From AC-32 sp963765785 (lineage in GTDB: Bacteria; Actinomycetota; Thermoleophilia; Gaiellales; Gaiellaceae), in the NCBI GenBank assembly GCA_963765785.1, contig CAVXXW010000021.1, positions 62,001-126,000 of the forward strand: a stretch of 64,000 nt of DNA, in the 5' to 3' direction. Position 1 is the stretch's first letter, and each line of letters opens with the position of its first letter. Positions 32,333 to 41,005 of the stretch are shown here, piece after piece. Made by a program: the position numbers and the translations under genes. A model generated the notes under the pieces. It searched no databases. It saw nothing but the letters and a program-made list of their open reading frames with translations, and was not told the origin of the DNA.

Positions 32333-33499
32333 ATGAGCACGGTCGCCCTCGACGTGGTCGCGGTGCGCGATCGGTTCTCCGCGCTCTCGCGCGAACTGGT
32401 CTTCTTCGACGGCCCCGGTGGCTCGCAGGTCCCCGACGAGGTGATCGATGCGATCGCGACGTACCTGCGGGATTCGAACGCGAACGTCAGCGGGCCATAC
32501 GAGACGAGCCGCCGTACCGAGGAGCTCGTGGAGGAGTCACGGCGGGCCGGCGCCGGTTTTCTCGGCTGCACGCCGGAGGAGGTCGTCTTCGGCGCGAACA
32601 TGACGACGCTCAACTTCGCCCTGACGCGGACAATCGGGCGCGAGCTGCAGGCGGGCGACGAGATCGTCGTCACGCGGCTCGACCACGACGGCAACGTCTC
32701 GCCGTGGCTCGAGCTGGCACGCGACCTCGACCTCGTCGTGCGGTTCGCCGACATCCGCGAGGACACGACGCTGGACCTGGACGATCTCGCCGCGCAGCTG
32801 AGCGAGCGAACCCGGGTGGTCGCGTGCCCATGGGCCTCGAATGCCGTGGGGACGCTGGTCGACGTGTCGCGCGTCGCCGAGCTCGCGCACGAGGCAGGCG
32901 CGCTCGCGTGGGTCGACGCCGTGCACTACGCGCCGCACGGCCCGATCGACGTCGCGGCCGCCGGAATCGACGTTCTGCTGTGCTCCCCCTACAAGTACTT
33001 CGGGCCGCACCTCGGCGTCGCGTTCGCACGCGCCGAGCTGCTCGAGCGCTGGCGGCCGTACAAGGTCCGCCCGGCGGCGGAGGAACCGCTGGGGCACCGC
33101 TTCGAGACGGGCACGTTGCCGCATGAGCTGCTGGCGGGCTTCGTCGCGGCCGTCCGCTACATCGATTCGATCGGCTTCGACGCGATCGTCGCGCACGAGA
33201 CCGAGCTCGGCGCACGGTTCCTCGCCGGACTGCCCGAGCGCTGCCGCCTGCACGGGCTACCGACGCCGGAGGGACGCGTGCCGACGTTCTGCTTCGACGT
33301 CGAGGGCCTCACGCCTGAGGAGACCGCGACGCGGCTGGGCGAACGCAACTTCGCGGTCTGGCACGGGAACTACTACGCCGTCGAGGTGATGAAGCGGCTC
33401 AACCTTCCCGACGGCGCCGTGCGTGCGGGGTTCCTGCACTACAACACGGCCGAGGAGGTCGACCGGCTGCTGGCGGAGCTTGCCGCACTGGCTAGCTGA
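32333..33499 (+). CDS. PLP-dependent aminotransferase class V, cysteine desulfurase-like
   Basis: The 388-residue fold-type I PLP enzyme resembles the cysteine desulfurase-like subgroup. It has FFDGPGGSQVP at the N-terminus, the PLP-binding lysine K221 in SPYKYFGPH, WVDAVHYAPHGPIDV, and GFLHYNTAEEVDRLL at the C-terminus. The active-site cysteine loop of IscS/SufS is not evident, so sulfur transfer is unproven and a lyase or aminotransferase role is possible. The ATG at 32333 follows TAGCGT (32320-32325) by 7 bases. It converges on the phosphoesterase gene with an 8-base overlap. Confidence 0.85.
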   Translation: MSTVALDVVAVRDRFSALSRELVFFDGPGGSQVPDEVIDAIATYLRDSNANVSGPYETSRRTEELVEESRRAGAGFLGCTPEEVVFGANMTTLNFALTRTIGRELQAGDEIVVTRLDHDGNVSPWLELARDLDLVVRFADIREDTTLDLDDLAAQLSERTRVVACPWASNAVGTLVDVSRVAELAHEAGALAWVDAVHYAPHGPIDVAAAGIDVLLCSPYKYFGPHLGVAFARAELLERWRPYKVRPAAEEPLGHRFETGTLPHELLAGFVAAVRYIDSIGFDAIVAHETELGARFLAGLPERCRLHGLPTPEGRVPTFCFDVEGLTPEETATRLGERNFAVWHGNYYAVEVMKRLNLPDGAVRAGFLHYNTAEEVDRLLAELAALAS

Positions 33500-34868
33500 A
33501 CGGTGGGTGTAAGGGCAAGAGCAGCGGCGCGCGCGGCGCCTGCGTGAAGTTGAAGTCACGGGTGAGTTCGCCCGCCTGCGGGAGGCTCTCGCGGACGTCG
33601 GGCCGCGGGTCGGGGCGGCCGTCGGTGGCCGGGTCGAGCCGCTGGCCGCCGAGGAAGTCGTCCTCGATGAACTTCGCGTACGCGTCCAAGCTCGCGACCT
33701 GGTGGTCGACGAAGCCGTGTCGCGCATACGGGGAGATGACGAGCGCCGGCACCCGCAGGCCGAAGCCGGCCGCGTCGACCTTGGGCGGGACGACGTGGTC
33801 GTAGAACCCGCCCCAGTCGTCCCAGGCGAGGAAGATCGCGGTCGAGCTCCAGTCCGGGCCGCGCATGATCGTGTCGATCGCGTTCGTCACGAACGACTGG
33901 CCCGCGGTGATCGGGTTGGGCGGATGCTCGCTGACGCGGTCGTTCGGCTCGACCCACGAGACCGCCGGGAGGGTGCCGGCCCGCGCGGCCGCGTAGAAGC
34001 GCGAGATCGAGGTGACGTTCCCGAGCTGGCCGTCGTGCCGGACGGTGTCGAAGCGCGGCAGCGGGTTCATGCTCGAGGGCGTCCGCGAGCTCTGTGGAAC
34101 GGGCGAGCAGACCACCTGCCCGTCGTCGCAGTCGGGCTTGGCGCCTTTGAAGACGTAGTACCGCCACGAGACGTGGTGCTGGTGGAGCAGGTACGTCAGG
34201 TCGGTCCAGGCGTAGTCCGGCGTCGTGTGCGGCTTGCGTGGAGCCGCCGGCACGCCGGCCGACGGCACGCAGCTCATCGGGTCGCCGCGCACCGGGCAGC
34301 GGGCGGCCCACTCGGAGACCATGAACAGGTGCGAGGGCAGGCTCCAGTCGGCGACCGGCTCGAACATGTGGTCCTGCAGCACGAAGTTGCGCGCGTACGC
34401 CCAGTAGTTCGGGATCTCGTGCCAGTCGTGGTAGCCCATCGCGTCGGGGCGCGCGGCGTCGGCGCGACACGGCGCGCCTCCCGGCCGGAGCCGGCACGCG
34501 AGCGCGAGCCCGCGCTCCTGCTCGGCGACAAACCCGTTCATCGATCCGCCGGCGACGTCGGCGGCCGCGGCCACGGCATCGTGCGGGCCGCCCCAGTCGC
34601 GGTTGGCCGTGTCGTGGAAGGGCCGGACGCAGCCGCCGGAGAGACTCGCGACGCAGGTGCCCGGCGGGATGCCGTCGGCGCCTGGATACGTGCCGAAGTA
34701 GGAGTCGAACGACCGGTTCTCCTGCATGATCACGACCACGTGGCGGATCTTGTGGATTCCCGTCAGCGGCGCGGCCCGCGCCCGTCTCGCGTCCCGGTCG
34801 GGCACGGCGATTGCCCCGGCGAGCAGCACGACCGCGGCGGCGGCTGCGACACGGACGGTTCGTCGCAC
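33492..34868 (-). CDS. secreted phosphoesterase (acid phosphatase/phospholipase C family)
   Basis: The 458-residue exported protein has an N-terminal signal sequence (RTVRVAAAAAVVLLAGAIA) and the PF04185-type metal-site start HVVVIMQENRSFDSYFGTYP. It also has WEPN-like WVEPNDRVSEHPP, AIFLAWDDWGGFYDHVVPP and a closing VISPYARHGFVDH. It probably hydrolyses phosphomonoesters or phospholipids outside the cell. The GTG at 34868 follows TAGCTT (34876-34881) by exactly 7 bases; a TTG three codons upstream is the alternative. Several Cys pairs suggest disulfides. Confidence 0.87.
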   Translation of the reverse strand: MRRTVRVAAAAAVVLLAGAIAVPDRDARRARAAPLTGIHKIRHVVVIMQENRSFDSYFGTYPGADGIPPGTCVASLSGGCVRPFHDTANRDWGGPHDAVAAAADVAGGSMNGFVAEQERGLALACRLRPGGAPCRADAARPDAMGYHDWHEIPNYWAYARNFVLQDHMFEPVADWSLPSHLFMVSEWAARCPVRGDPMSCVPSAGVPAAPRKPHTTPDYAWTDLTYLLHQHHVSWRYYVFKGAKPDCDDGQVVCSPVPQSSRTPSSMNPLPRFDTVRHDGQLGNVTSISRFYAAARAGTLPAVSWVEPNDRVSEHPPNPITAGQSFVTNAIDTIMRGPDWSSTAIFLAWDDWGGFYDHVVPPKVDAAGFGLRVPALVISPYARHGFVDHQVASLDAYAKFIEDDFLGGQRLDPATDGRPDPRPDVRESLPQAGELTRDFNFTQAPRAPLLLPLHPPFS

Positions 34869-34951
34869 CCGGCACAAGCTAGGCGGATCGGGTTGAGCGC
34901 GGGTGAAGCCCTCGTTGCGGGTCGGTTGAGCGCGCTGGTAAGACTGGCGAC

Positions 34952-35920
34952 GTGAGGCTGCTCGTCCTCGGCGGAACCAAGTTCCTCGGCCGGGCTACGG
35001 TCGAGTCGGCGCTCGAGCGCGGGCACGAGGTGACGCTCTTCAACCGCGGCGAGACGAACGCCGAGCTCTTCCCGGACGCCGAGAAGCTCCGCGGCGACCG
35101 CACGCAGGACCTGACCGCGCTCGAAGGCCGCGAGTGGGACGCCGTGCTCGACACGGCCGGGTACGTCCCGGCGGTCGTGCGCGCGTCGGCCGAGGCGCTC
35201 GCCGACGCGACGCCGTACTACCTGTTCGTCTCGAGCGTCTCGGTCTACGCCGACCAGGGACGCCGCAACGACGAGGAGAGCCCGCTCGCCGAGCTCGGCG
35301 ACGAGCCGGACGACCGGCTGACGGAGGACTTCTCGAACTACGGGGCCCTGAAAGCGCTCTGCGAGCGCGCCGTGCGCGACGTCTACGACAACCGCTGTGC
35401 CGTCGTGCGCCCGGGCCTGATCGTCGGCGCACACGACTCGACCGGCCGCTTCACGTACTGGCCGCACCGCGTCGCGCGCGGCGGCGAGGTGCTCGCACCC
35501 GCGCCGCCGGAGCGGCAGGTGCAGTTCGTCGACGTCCGCGACCTCGGCGACTGGCTCGTCGAGCTGCTGGAACGCCGAACCGGCGGTGCCTACAACGCCA
35601 CGCGGCCCGGGCTCACATTCGAGGAACTGCTCGACAGCTGCCGGGAGGTGGCCAACAGCGACGCGACCTTCACCTGGGTACCCGACGCTCTGCTCGCCGA
35701 GCACGAGGTCGGCGAGTGGATGGAGCTCCCACTCTGGCTGTTCGACCCGGTCCACACCGGAATGCTGGACGCCGACGTCTCGCTCGCGGTCGAGGCCGGC
35801 CTCACCTTCCGGCCGCTGACGGACACGGTGCGCGACACCCTCGAGCTCGCCGCGACGGTCGACGGCGTAGGGCTCGCGCCGGAGCGCGAGGCCGAGCTAC
35901 TAGCGGCCGCTCACTCGTAG
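34952..35920 (+). CDS. NAD-dependent epimerase/dehydratase
   Basis: The 322-residue extended-SDR protein begins with the Rossmann loop VLGGTKFLGRATVESAL. It has SSVSVYADQG in the catalytic serine position and NYGALKALCE supplying the Tyr-x-x-x-Lys pair. The VRPGLIVGAHDSTGRFTYWP stretch is common in the isoflavone-reductase/mRNA-binding-like subgroup. The substrate is unknown. The GTG at 34952 follows TAAGAC (34939-34944) by 7 bases. A TTGCGG 18 bases further upstream could be its -35. It converges with the SIS protein gene (10-base overlap). Confidence 0.85.
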   Translation: MRLLVLGGTKFLGRATVESALERGHEVTLFNRGETNAELFPDAEKLRGDRTQDLTALEGREWDAVLDTAGYVPAVVRASAEALADATPYYLFVSSVSVYADQGRRNDEESPLAELGDEPDDRLTEDFSNYGALKALCERAVRDVYDNRCAVVRPGLIVGAHDSTGRFTYWPHRVARGGEVLAPAPPERQVQFVDVRDLGDWLVELLERRTGGAYNATRPGLTFEELLDSCREVANSDATFTWVPDALLAEHEVGEWMELPLWLFDPVHTGMLDADVSLAVEAGLTFRPLTDTVRDTLELAATVDGVGLAPEREAELLAAAHS

Positions 35921-36786
35921 GCGGCCGCGGCCCGTTCCCAGCGCGGATCGTCGCGCCGGATCGGGTCGGGGTCGATCCCACGCGACTCGGCCAGGTCGAG
36001 CGTCAGCAGCTGGAAGCGGACGATGTCGGCGACGGGGTGCACGGTGGGCACGAGCGTCGTCTCGCAGCCGATCTCGCGCAGGGCGGCGACCGCTCCTTCC
36101 GCGCGCTCCGCCGCCCGGCCCTCGCCTTCGAGCACGAACGCCCGCACCGACTCGTCGACCGCTGCGAGATGCCCGTGCAGAAGCTGCTCGGTCTCGTACG
36201 CCTCGGCGGCCACCCATGCCCCTTCGCGCAGCTTCAGCACGGCCTCCTGCGCCGTCGGCCAGTCGCGACCGGCGCCGGCGACGAGGAAGCGGTCGTGCGC
36301 GCTGACCGGCTCGCGGTGCTCGAGCGCGCGCTCCACCAGGCCCGGCAACGCGCCGACGTCTTCGCCTCTCAGCGCGGCGAGCGTCGCGACCGCGCACGTG
36401 TAGCTCGCGGTGTGGCACCAGCTCTGCTCCACCTCCGGCGTCGCGACGACGACCTCGTCGGCGACTTCGGCGAGCGGGCTGTCCGGCTTGCCGGTGACGA
36501 GCCAGACGGACCCGTCGAATGCCCGCGCCGCCTCCAGCGCGAGCGCCGTCTCGCCCTCGTGGCTGATCACGACGAGCGCGTCTGCCTCCTGAGGCGCGAG
36601 CACGAGCTCGAGGGCCTGCATCGCCCAGCCGCCGGTCTGGGCGGCGTGGAACGAGGTGCCGCAACCGGTGTGGAGCACGCGCCCGTCCGGCAGCCGCCGA
36701 CCCGTCGGCACCTGCCGCAGCCACTCGGGCTGGGCGTGGATCGCGCGCCGCATCTTCTCGCCGGCCACGAGCGCAGCATCTCGCAT
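35911..36786 (-). CDS. SIS-domain protein (GlmS isomerase-domain-like)
   Basis: The 291-residue protein has two sugar isomerase (SIS) domains, as in the C-terminal half of glucosamine-6-phosphate synthase. Examples are LHTGCGTSFHAAQTGGWAMQ and VVISHEGETALALEAA in the first, and LVAGAGRDWPTAQEAVLKLREGAW in the second. The glutaminase half is absent. It may be a sugar-phosphate isomerase or deaminase. The ATG at 36786 has GGAG about 8 bases upstream. Only 12 bases separate it from the divergent DUF3052 start, so promoters must overlap coding sequence. A start at 36753 would leave more room. Confidence 0.82.
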   Translation of the reverse strand: MRDAALVAGEKMRRAIHAQPEWLRQVPTGRRLPDGRVLHTGCGTSFHAAQTGGWAMQALELVLAPQEADALVVISHEGETALALEAARAFDGSVWLVTGKPDSPLAEVADEVVVATPEVEQSWCHTASYTCAVATLAALRGEDVGALPGLVERALEHREPVSAHDRFLVAGAGRDWPTAQEAVLKLREGAWVAAEAYETEQLLHGHLAAVDESVRAFVLEGEGRAAERAEGAVAALREIGCETTLVPTVHPVADIVRFQLLTLDLAESRGIDPDPIRRDDPRWERAAAAYE

Positions 36787-36798
36787 ACCGTCCGCTCC

Positions 36799-37122
36799 GT
36801 GCCCGAGGAGGACTACTCGTCGACGCCGCTCTCGAGGAAGCTGGGCGCGAAGCCGGGCGCCGGGGTCGTCGTCTTCTTCACCACCGAGCGCTCCGAGCTC
36901 GAGCGCCGGTTCGCAGTTCTCCGCGACACGCTCGGCCCGGCCGACGGGCTCTGGGTCGCCTGGCCCAAGAAGGCCACGAAGCTCGAGACCGACCTCGATT
37001 TCGACGCCGTCCAGGGGATCGGGCTGGCCGCCGGCCTCGTCGACAACAAGAGCTGTGCGATCGACGGTGACTGGCAGGCTCTCCGCTTCGTGTGGCGGCG
37101 CGAAGACAGACCGCGCGGTTAG
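36799..37122 (+). CDS. DUF3052 family protein
   Basis: The 107-residue cytoplasmic protein matches the actinobacterial DUF3052 pattern. It has LGAKPGAGVVVFF, then GLWVAWPKKATKLETDL, then GLAAGLVDNKSCAIDGDWQALRFVWR. The function is unknown. The GTG at 36799 follows TACCGT (36786-36791) by 7 bases. That hexamer overlaps the first codon of the divergent SIS gene. The TAG stop at 37120-37122 is part of the -10 of the next gene. Confidence 0.85.
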   Translation: MPEEDYSSTPLSRKLGAKPGAGVVVFFTTERSELERRFAVLRDTLGPADGLWVAWPKKATKLETDLDFDAVQGIGLAAGLVDNKSCAIDGDWQALRFVWRREDRPRG

Positions 37123-37125
37123 CAT
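37120..37125 (+). promoter_or_regulatory. -10 hexamer overlapping the DUF3052 stop codon
   Basis: TAGCAT begins with the DUF3052 TAG stop and ends 7 bases before the thioesterase GTG. This is the second such overlap in the window, after PAC2. Confidence 0.5.
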
Positions 37126-37132
37126 CGCGGGC

Positions 37133-37513
37133 GTGTTCGTCCACCGAGAGCACGTCCGCTTCCGCGACCTCGACCCGATGGGGCACGTCAACAACGCGGT
37201 CTTCCTGACCTACGTCGAGTCGGCGCGGGTTGCCTTCCTGGAGCACCTCGACGCGGCGACGACGCTCGAGGAGATGGCGATCATCGTCGCGCGTGTCGAG
37301 ATCGACTTCCGCGCGCCCGTGCGGTTCGGCGACGAGGTGGAGGTGACCGTTCGGGCCACGCGTTTCGGCGGGAAGAGCTTCGACCTGGAGCACGAGCTGC
37401 GCGTCGGCGACACGGTCGTGGCCGAGGCGAAGACGGTGCTGGTCACCTACGACTACGCCAAGCGCGAGCCGGTCGAGATCCCAGAGGAGTGGCGGGAGAA
37501 GCTGGCCGCATGA
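37133..37513 (+). CDS. hotdog-fold acyl-CoA thioesterase (4HBT type)
   Basis: The 126-residue protein has the 4-hydroxybenzoyl-CoA thioesterase signature RDLDPMGHVNNAVFLTYVESAR, with the catalytic Asp at position 12 or 14, and IDFRAPVRFGDEVEV. It hydrolyses acyl-CoA thioesters; chain-length preference is unknown. The GTG at 37133 has a -10 hexamer (37120-37125) 7 bases upstream. Its stop overlaps the M16 protease ATG (ATGA). Confidence 0.88.
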   Translation: MFVHREHVRFRDLDPMGHVNNAVFLTYVESARVAFLEHLDAATTLEEMAIIVARVEIDFRAPVRFGDEVEVTVRATRFGGKSFDLEHELRVGDTVVAEAKTVLVTYDYAKREPVEIPEEWREKLAA

Positions 37514-38781
37514 GTGTCTTCCAGCGCCAGCGGCTCGACAACGGCCTGCGCGTGCTGACCGCGGACATGCCGCAGGTGCAGTCGGTCACCTGCATGATCA
37601 TGCTCGCCGCCGGCTCGCGCTACGAGACCCCGGACACGAACGGGATCGCGCACTTCGCCGAGCACATGTTCTTCAAGGGCACCGAGCGCCGCCCGACCGC
37701 GCGCGACATCGGCATGGAGGTCGACGGCCTCGGCGGGGAGTTCAACGCGTTCACGAGCAAGGAGTACACCGGCTACTACGTCAAGTGCGCGGCCGACTAC
37801 CGCGACCGGGCGCTCGACGTGCTCGTCGACATGCTCCGCAACTCGAAGTTCGACCCTGAGGAGATCGAGCGCGAGAAGGGCGTGATCGTCGAGGAGATGA
37901 ACATGTACTACGACACGCCGCGAGACTTCATCGGCGGGGTGTACGACATGCTCCTCTACGGCGACCAGCCGCTCGGGTGGGACATCATCGGCAAGAAGGA
38001 GACGGTGCGCGCCGCGACGCGCGACACGTTCCTCGGCTACGTCGACCGCTGGTACAAGCCGGAGCGCATGGTCGTCGGCCTCGGCGGCCGGCTCGACGGC
38101 GACCCGCTGGGGACGATCGAACGGCTGCTGGGCGACCTCCTGCCGCTGGAGACCGGCGAGCCCGCTCCGGTCGAGCTGAGCGCGAACGGCGGCTCGCAGG
38201 TGACGATTCACCACAAGGACTCCGACCAGGCGCACCTCTGCCTCGGTGTCCGCAGTTACCCGCTCGGCCACCCGGACCGCTACGCCGTGCAGCTGCTCGC
38301 GACGGTGCTCGGGACCGGCATGTCGTCGCGCCTCTTCACGGAGGTGCGCGAGCGGCGCGGCCTCGCCTACTACGTCTTCGCGCACAACCAGAGCTACACC
38401 GACGCGGGATCGCTCTACTCGCAGGCCGGCGTCGACATCGCGCGCGCCGACGAGGCGGTCGAGACGATCAGGAACGAGTTCCGGCGCATCGCCGACGAGG
38501 TCGTGCCGTCCGAGGAGCTCGAGAAGGCCCGCGCGCTCGCGAAGGGCCGCTTTGTGCTGCGGCTCGAGAACCCGCAGGGGATGACGCTGTTCGGCCTCAG
38601 CCGCGAGGTGCTCGAGGGCGAGGCGGAGGAGCCGGACGCAGTGCTCAAGGGACTCGACGCGGTCAGCGCCGACGACGTGCAGAGGGTCGCGCAGGACGTG
38701 ATCGGCTCGAACGGCCTCAACCTGGCGCTGATCGGCCCGTTCGAGGACGCGGCGCCGTTCGAAGAGCTGCTGGTAAAGTGA
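37510..38781 (+). CDS. M16 family zinc peptidase (processing-peptidase-like)
   Basis: The 423-residue protein has the inverted zinc motif HFAEH (H48, E51, H52), with the third ligand in EREKGVIVEEMNMY. The second, non-catalytic half contains SRLFTEVRERRGLAYYV, the R/Y motif of the insulinase/processing-peptidase family. The ATG at 37510 overlaps the thioesterase stop. An in-frame ATG at 37489 would add only seven residues inside the upstream gene. It probably degrades small peptides in the cytoplasm or at the envelope. Confidence 0.92.
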   Translation: MSVFQRQRLDNGLRVLTADMPQVQSVTCMIMLAAGSRYETPDTNGIAHFAEHMFFKGTERRPTARDIGMEVDGLGGEFNAFTSKEYTGYYVKCAADYRDRALDVLVDMLRNSKFDPEEIEREKGVIVEEMNMYYDTPRDFIGGVYDMLLYGDQPLGWDIIGKKETVRAATRDTFLGYVDRWYKPERMVVGLGGRLDGDPLGTIERLLGDLLPLETGEPAPVELSANGGSQVTIHHKDSDQAHLCLGVRSYPLGHPDRYAVQLLATVLGTGMSSRLFTEVRERRGLAYYVFAHNQSYTDAGSLYSQAGVDIARADEAVETIRNEFRRIADEVVPSEELEKARALAKGRFVLRLENPQGMTLFGLSREVLEGEAEEPDAVLKGLDAVSADDVQRVAQDVIGSNGLNLALIGPFEDAAPFEELLVK

Positions 38782-38904
38782 CGCCGGTCCAGACCGTCGC
38801 TCGGGCGCGCCGCGTGGAACGCGAGGGGTCGACCGGGCGAGGTGCTGATTCCGAGCGCGAGGGCCGCCTCCGCCCCGTCGGGGAGGCGGCGTGGAGCGCG
38901 GCTC

Positions 38905-39259
38905 ATGACCCGGAAGAAACGCGCGCTGCGCACCACGTGCTCGTCGTGACGACGAGGCGTCCATGCGAACGCTGTGCCGGATCAACCTCGAGCTGGCCGG
39001 CTTCGAGGTGAGCGAGGCCGCCGACGGCTCGACCGCCCTCGCCCGCGTCCGGGAGCAGGACTTCGGCCTGATCCTCCTCGATGTGATGCTGCCGGACTAG
39101 GACCTCAGGCGCGGGTACGACCTCGGCGCGGTCGACTACATCACGAAGCCGTTCGATCCGCTCGAGCTCGCGGGTCGCGTGCAGGAGATCGTCGGCAGGG
39201 TCGAGCGCGGCGAGAGCGAGCGCTTCCGGGCGGCGAGGCTGGCGGACCTCGAGGACTAG
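38905..39259 (+). pseudogene. response regulator receiver remnant
   Basis: The frame from ATG 38963 reads a receiver-domain start (MRTLCRINLELAGFEVSEAA) and the phosphoacceptor motif LILLDVMLPD, then hits TAG at 39098. The same frame continues RRGYDLGAVDYITKPFDPLE, the receiver C-terminus with its conserved Lys, to a TAG at 39257. About 35 codons between the two are missing. Upstream, the expected VVDDEAS reads through only if one base is added near 38947. The gene therefore has a frameshift, a stop and an internal deletion. Non-genuine sequence error is less likely for a deletion of this size. Confidence 0.75.
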
Positions 39260-39301
39260 GCCATCTCGCACGAGGGGGCGGCAACCTGACCTACGCGCGC
39301 G

Positions 39302-40555
39302 GCGGTCTCCCCCGACCGCATCCGCGCCGTCCGCCGCCAGACCGCCCTTGCCGACGCGGCGCTCGTCGCGCTCGTCGCGCTCCTGACGGCCGATCGTCTC
39401 CCAGGCGCGGACGAGCCAGCGGCACACGTTCTTCGCGCTGCTCGCGATCGTCCTCGTCGCGGGCGTGACCGCCGCCGGGATCGCCTTCTGGCTGCTCCTC
39501 TCGGTGCCCCGCCGCATCTGGTCGCTCTACGACGTCGAGCGCGAGCTCCGCGAGGCGGCGGAGTGGGGAGCGCGGGCGTCGCGCTCGCTGGAGCACGTCG
39601 ACGACGCAGTCGTCCTGCTCGACGCGGAGGGGACGGTCTGCTACTGGAATCCCGCCGCCAGCGCGTACCTCGGGACGGCGGAGGCCGACGCGCTCGACCG
39701 CCCGCTCGCGGAGGTCGTGCCCGAGCTCCCGCTGATCGAGCAAGCGCTCGCCCGGGAGGGCGGCGGCGCGGTTCTGCCGCTGGGCCGTGACGGCGCCGAG
39801 CGCTGGCTCGTCGCGAGGGAGACGCGCTTTCCCGACGGGCGCGTGCTCGTGCTGCAGGACGTCACGGGCGAGCGTGAGCTCGAGCGCACGCGCAGCGACT
39901 TCCTCGCGACCGCTTCGCACGAGCTGCGCACGCCGCTGGCGGCCGTCTACGGCGCGGTGCGCACGCTGCGGCGCGCGGACCGCCCGACCGACCCAGACCT
40001 CGACGCCCAGCTGCTGGCGATGATCGAGACGGAGGCCCACCGGCTCGCCGAGATCGTCGAGCAGATTCTCGTCTCGACCGAGGTCGACCGTGGGTCGGTG
40101 CCGCTCCGGCGGGAGGAGTGCGACCTGCGAGAGCTCTGCGAGAGCGCGATCGAGTCCGCGGGTGCGGGCGCCCGAAGCGATCGACCTCTCGCTCGACGTC
40201 CCGCCGGACGTCGTCGTCCACACCGACGCGTCACGGCTGCGGCAGGTGGTCGTCAACCTGCTGGACAACGCCGTCAAGTACTCACCCCAGGGCGGTCGCG
40301 TGGACGTTCGTGTTGCCGAGAGCGACGGCTTGGTCGCGATCGAGGTCGCCGAGCAAGGGCTCGGCATCCCCGCGGAGGCGCAGGAGCGGATCTTCGAGAA
40401 GTTCGTCCGCCCGGACCCCGAGATGCGACGCGGAGTCGGCGGCAGCGCTCGACCTCTACATCAGCCAGGAGCTCGTCGAGCGCATGGGCGGCCGCCTCCG
40501 TGTCGACTCCGAGCCCGGACACGGCTCGACCTTCACGATCCAGCTCCCGCGCTAG
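39302..40555 (+). pseudogene. sensor histidine kinase remnant, broken by at least three frameshifts
   Basis: Pieces of one histidine kinase lie in successive frames. The first membrane segment (LADAALVALVALLTA) is in one frame to about 39395. A second membrane helix, a PAS-like region and the HisKA motif DFLATASHELRTPLAAVYG run from about 39400 to 40160. The HATPase N-box DASRLRQVVVNLLDNAVKYSP runs from about 40165 to 40443 in another frame. The G-box end DLYISQELVERMGGRL runs to the stop at 40555 in a third. The conserved His remains, but no complete kinase can be made. It follows the receiver remnant, so a whole two-component system has decayed. Confidence 0.8.
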
Positions 40556-40558
40556 CGG

Positions 40559-41005
40559 TCAGGCAAGCGTGCCGAGGTCGGCGTCGAGGTGCTCGCGGTC
40601 TTCCGCTCCCGCGACGCTTGCAGCAAGCGCCCGAGCCCGAGCGGCATGATGCCGCGCCGCTTCGGCATCTCCCGCGAGCGCGTGCGCCCGGGCAAGCGCC
40701 TCGTGCGCGTAGGCCAGATCCCAGTCCTCGAGCGCCTCCGGGTGCGCCTCGCACCAGGCGAGGCAGCGGCCGGCGTGATGGAGCGCCGGCTCGGGCCGGC
40801 CGAGTACGACGTAGACGCGGGAGAGCTGCCATTGGCTCCGCGCGCGGTTCGCCGCCGTGCCCACCTGCAGCCAGTGGTAGGCCGAGGCGTGCGCGGCGTC
40901 GATCAGCTCGTCGTCCTGCTCCGGCGTCCTCGCCGGGAGCTCGATCAACGTCCAGCTGCGGTTGAAGAGGTCGACGGCGAGCTGCCGCTCCTCTTCGGGC
41001 GTCAC
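40559..41005 (-). CDS. TPR-like hypothetical protein coupled to acs
   Basis: The 148-residue soluble protein is helical, with Trp/His-rich repeats (SAYHWLQVGTAANRARSQWQ, then LHHAGRCLAWCEAHPE) that look like two or three tetratricopeptide units. The GTG at 41005 shares one base with the acs TAG stop (TAGTG), so it is translated with acetyl-CoA synthetase. The function is unknown; a modulator of Acs is only a guess. It ends 4 bases after the kinase remnant's stop on the other strand. Confidence 0.72.
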   Translation of the reverse strand: MTPEEERQLAVDLFNRSWTLIELPARTPEQDDELIDAAHASAYHWLQVGTAANRARSQWQLSRVYVVLGRPEPALHHAGRCLAWCEAHPEALEDWDLAYAHEALARAHALAGDAEAARHHAARARALAASVAGAEDREHLDADLGTLA

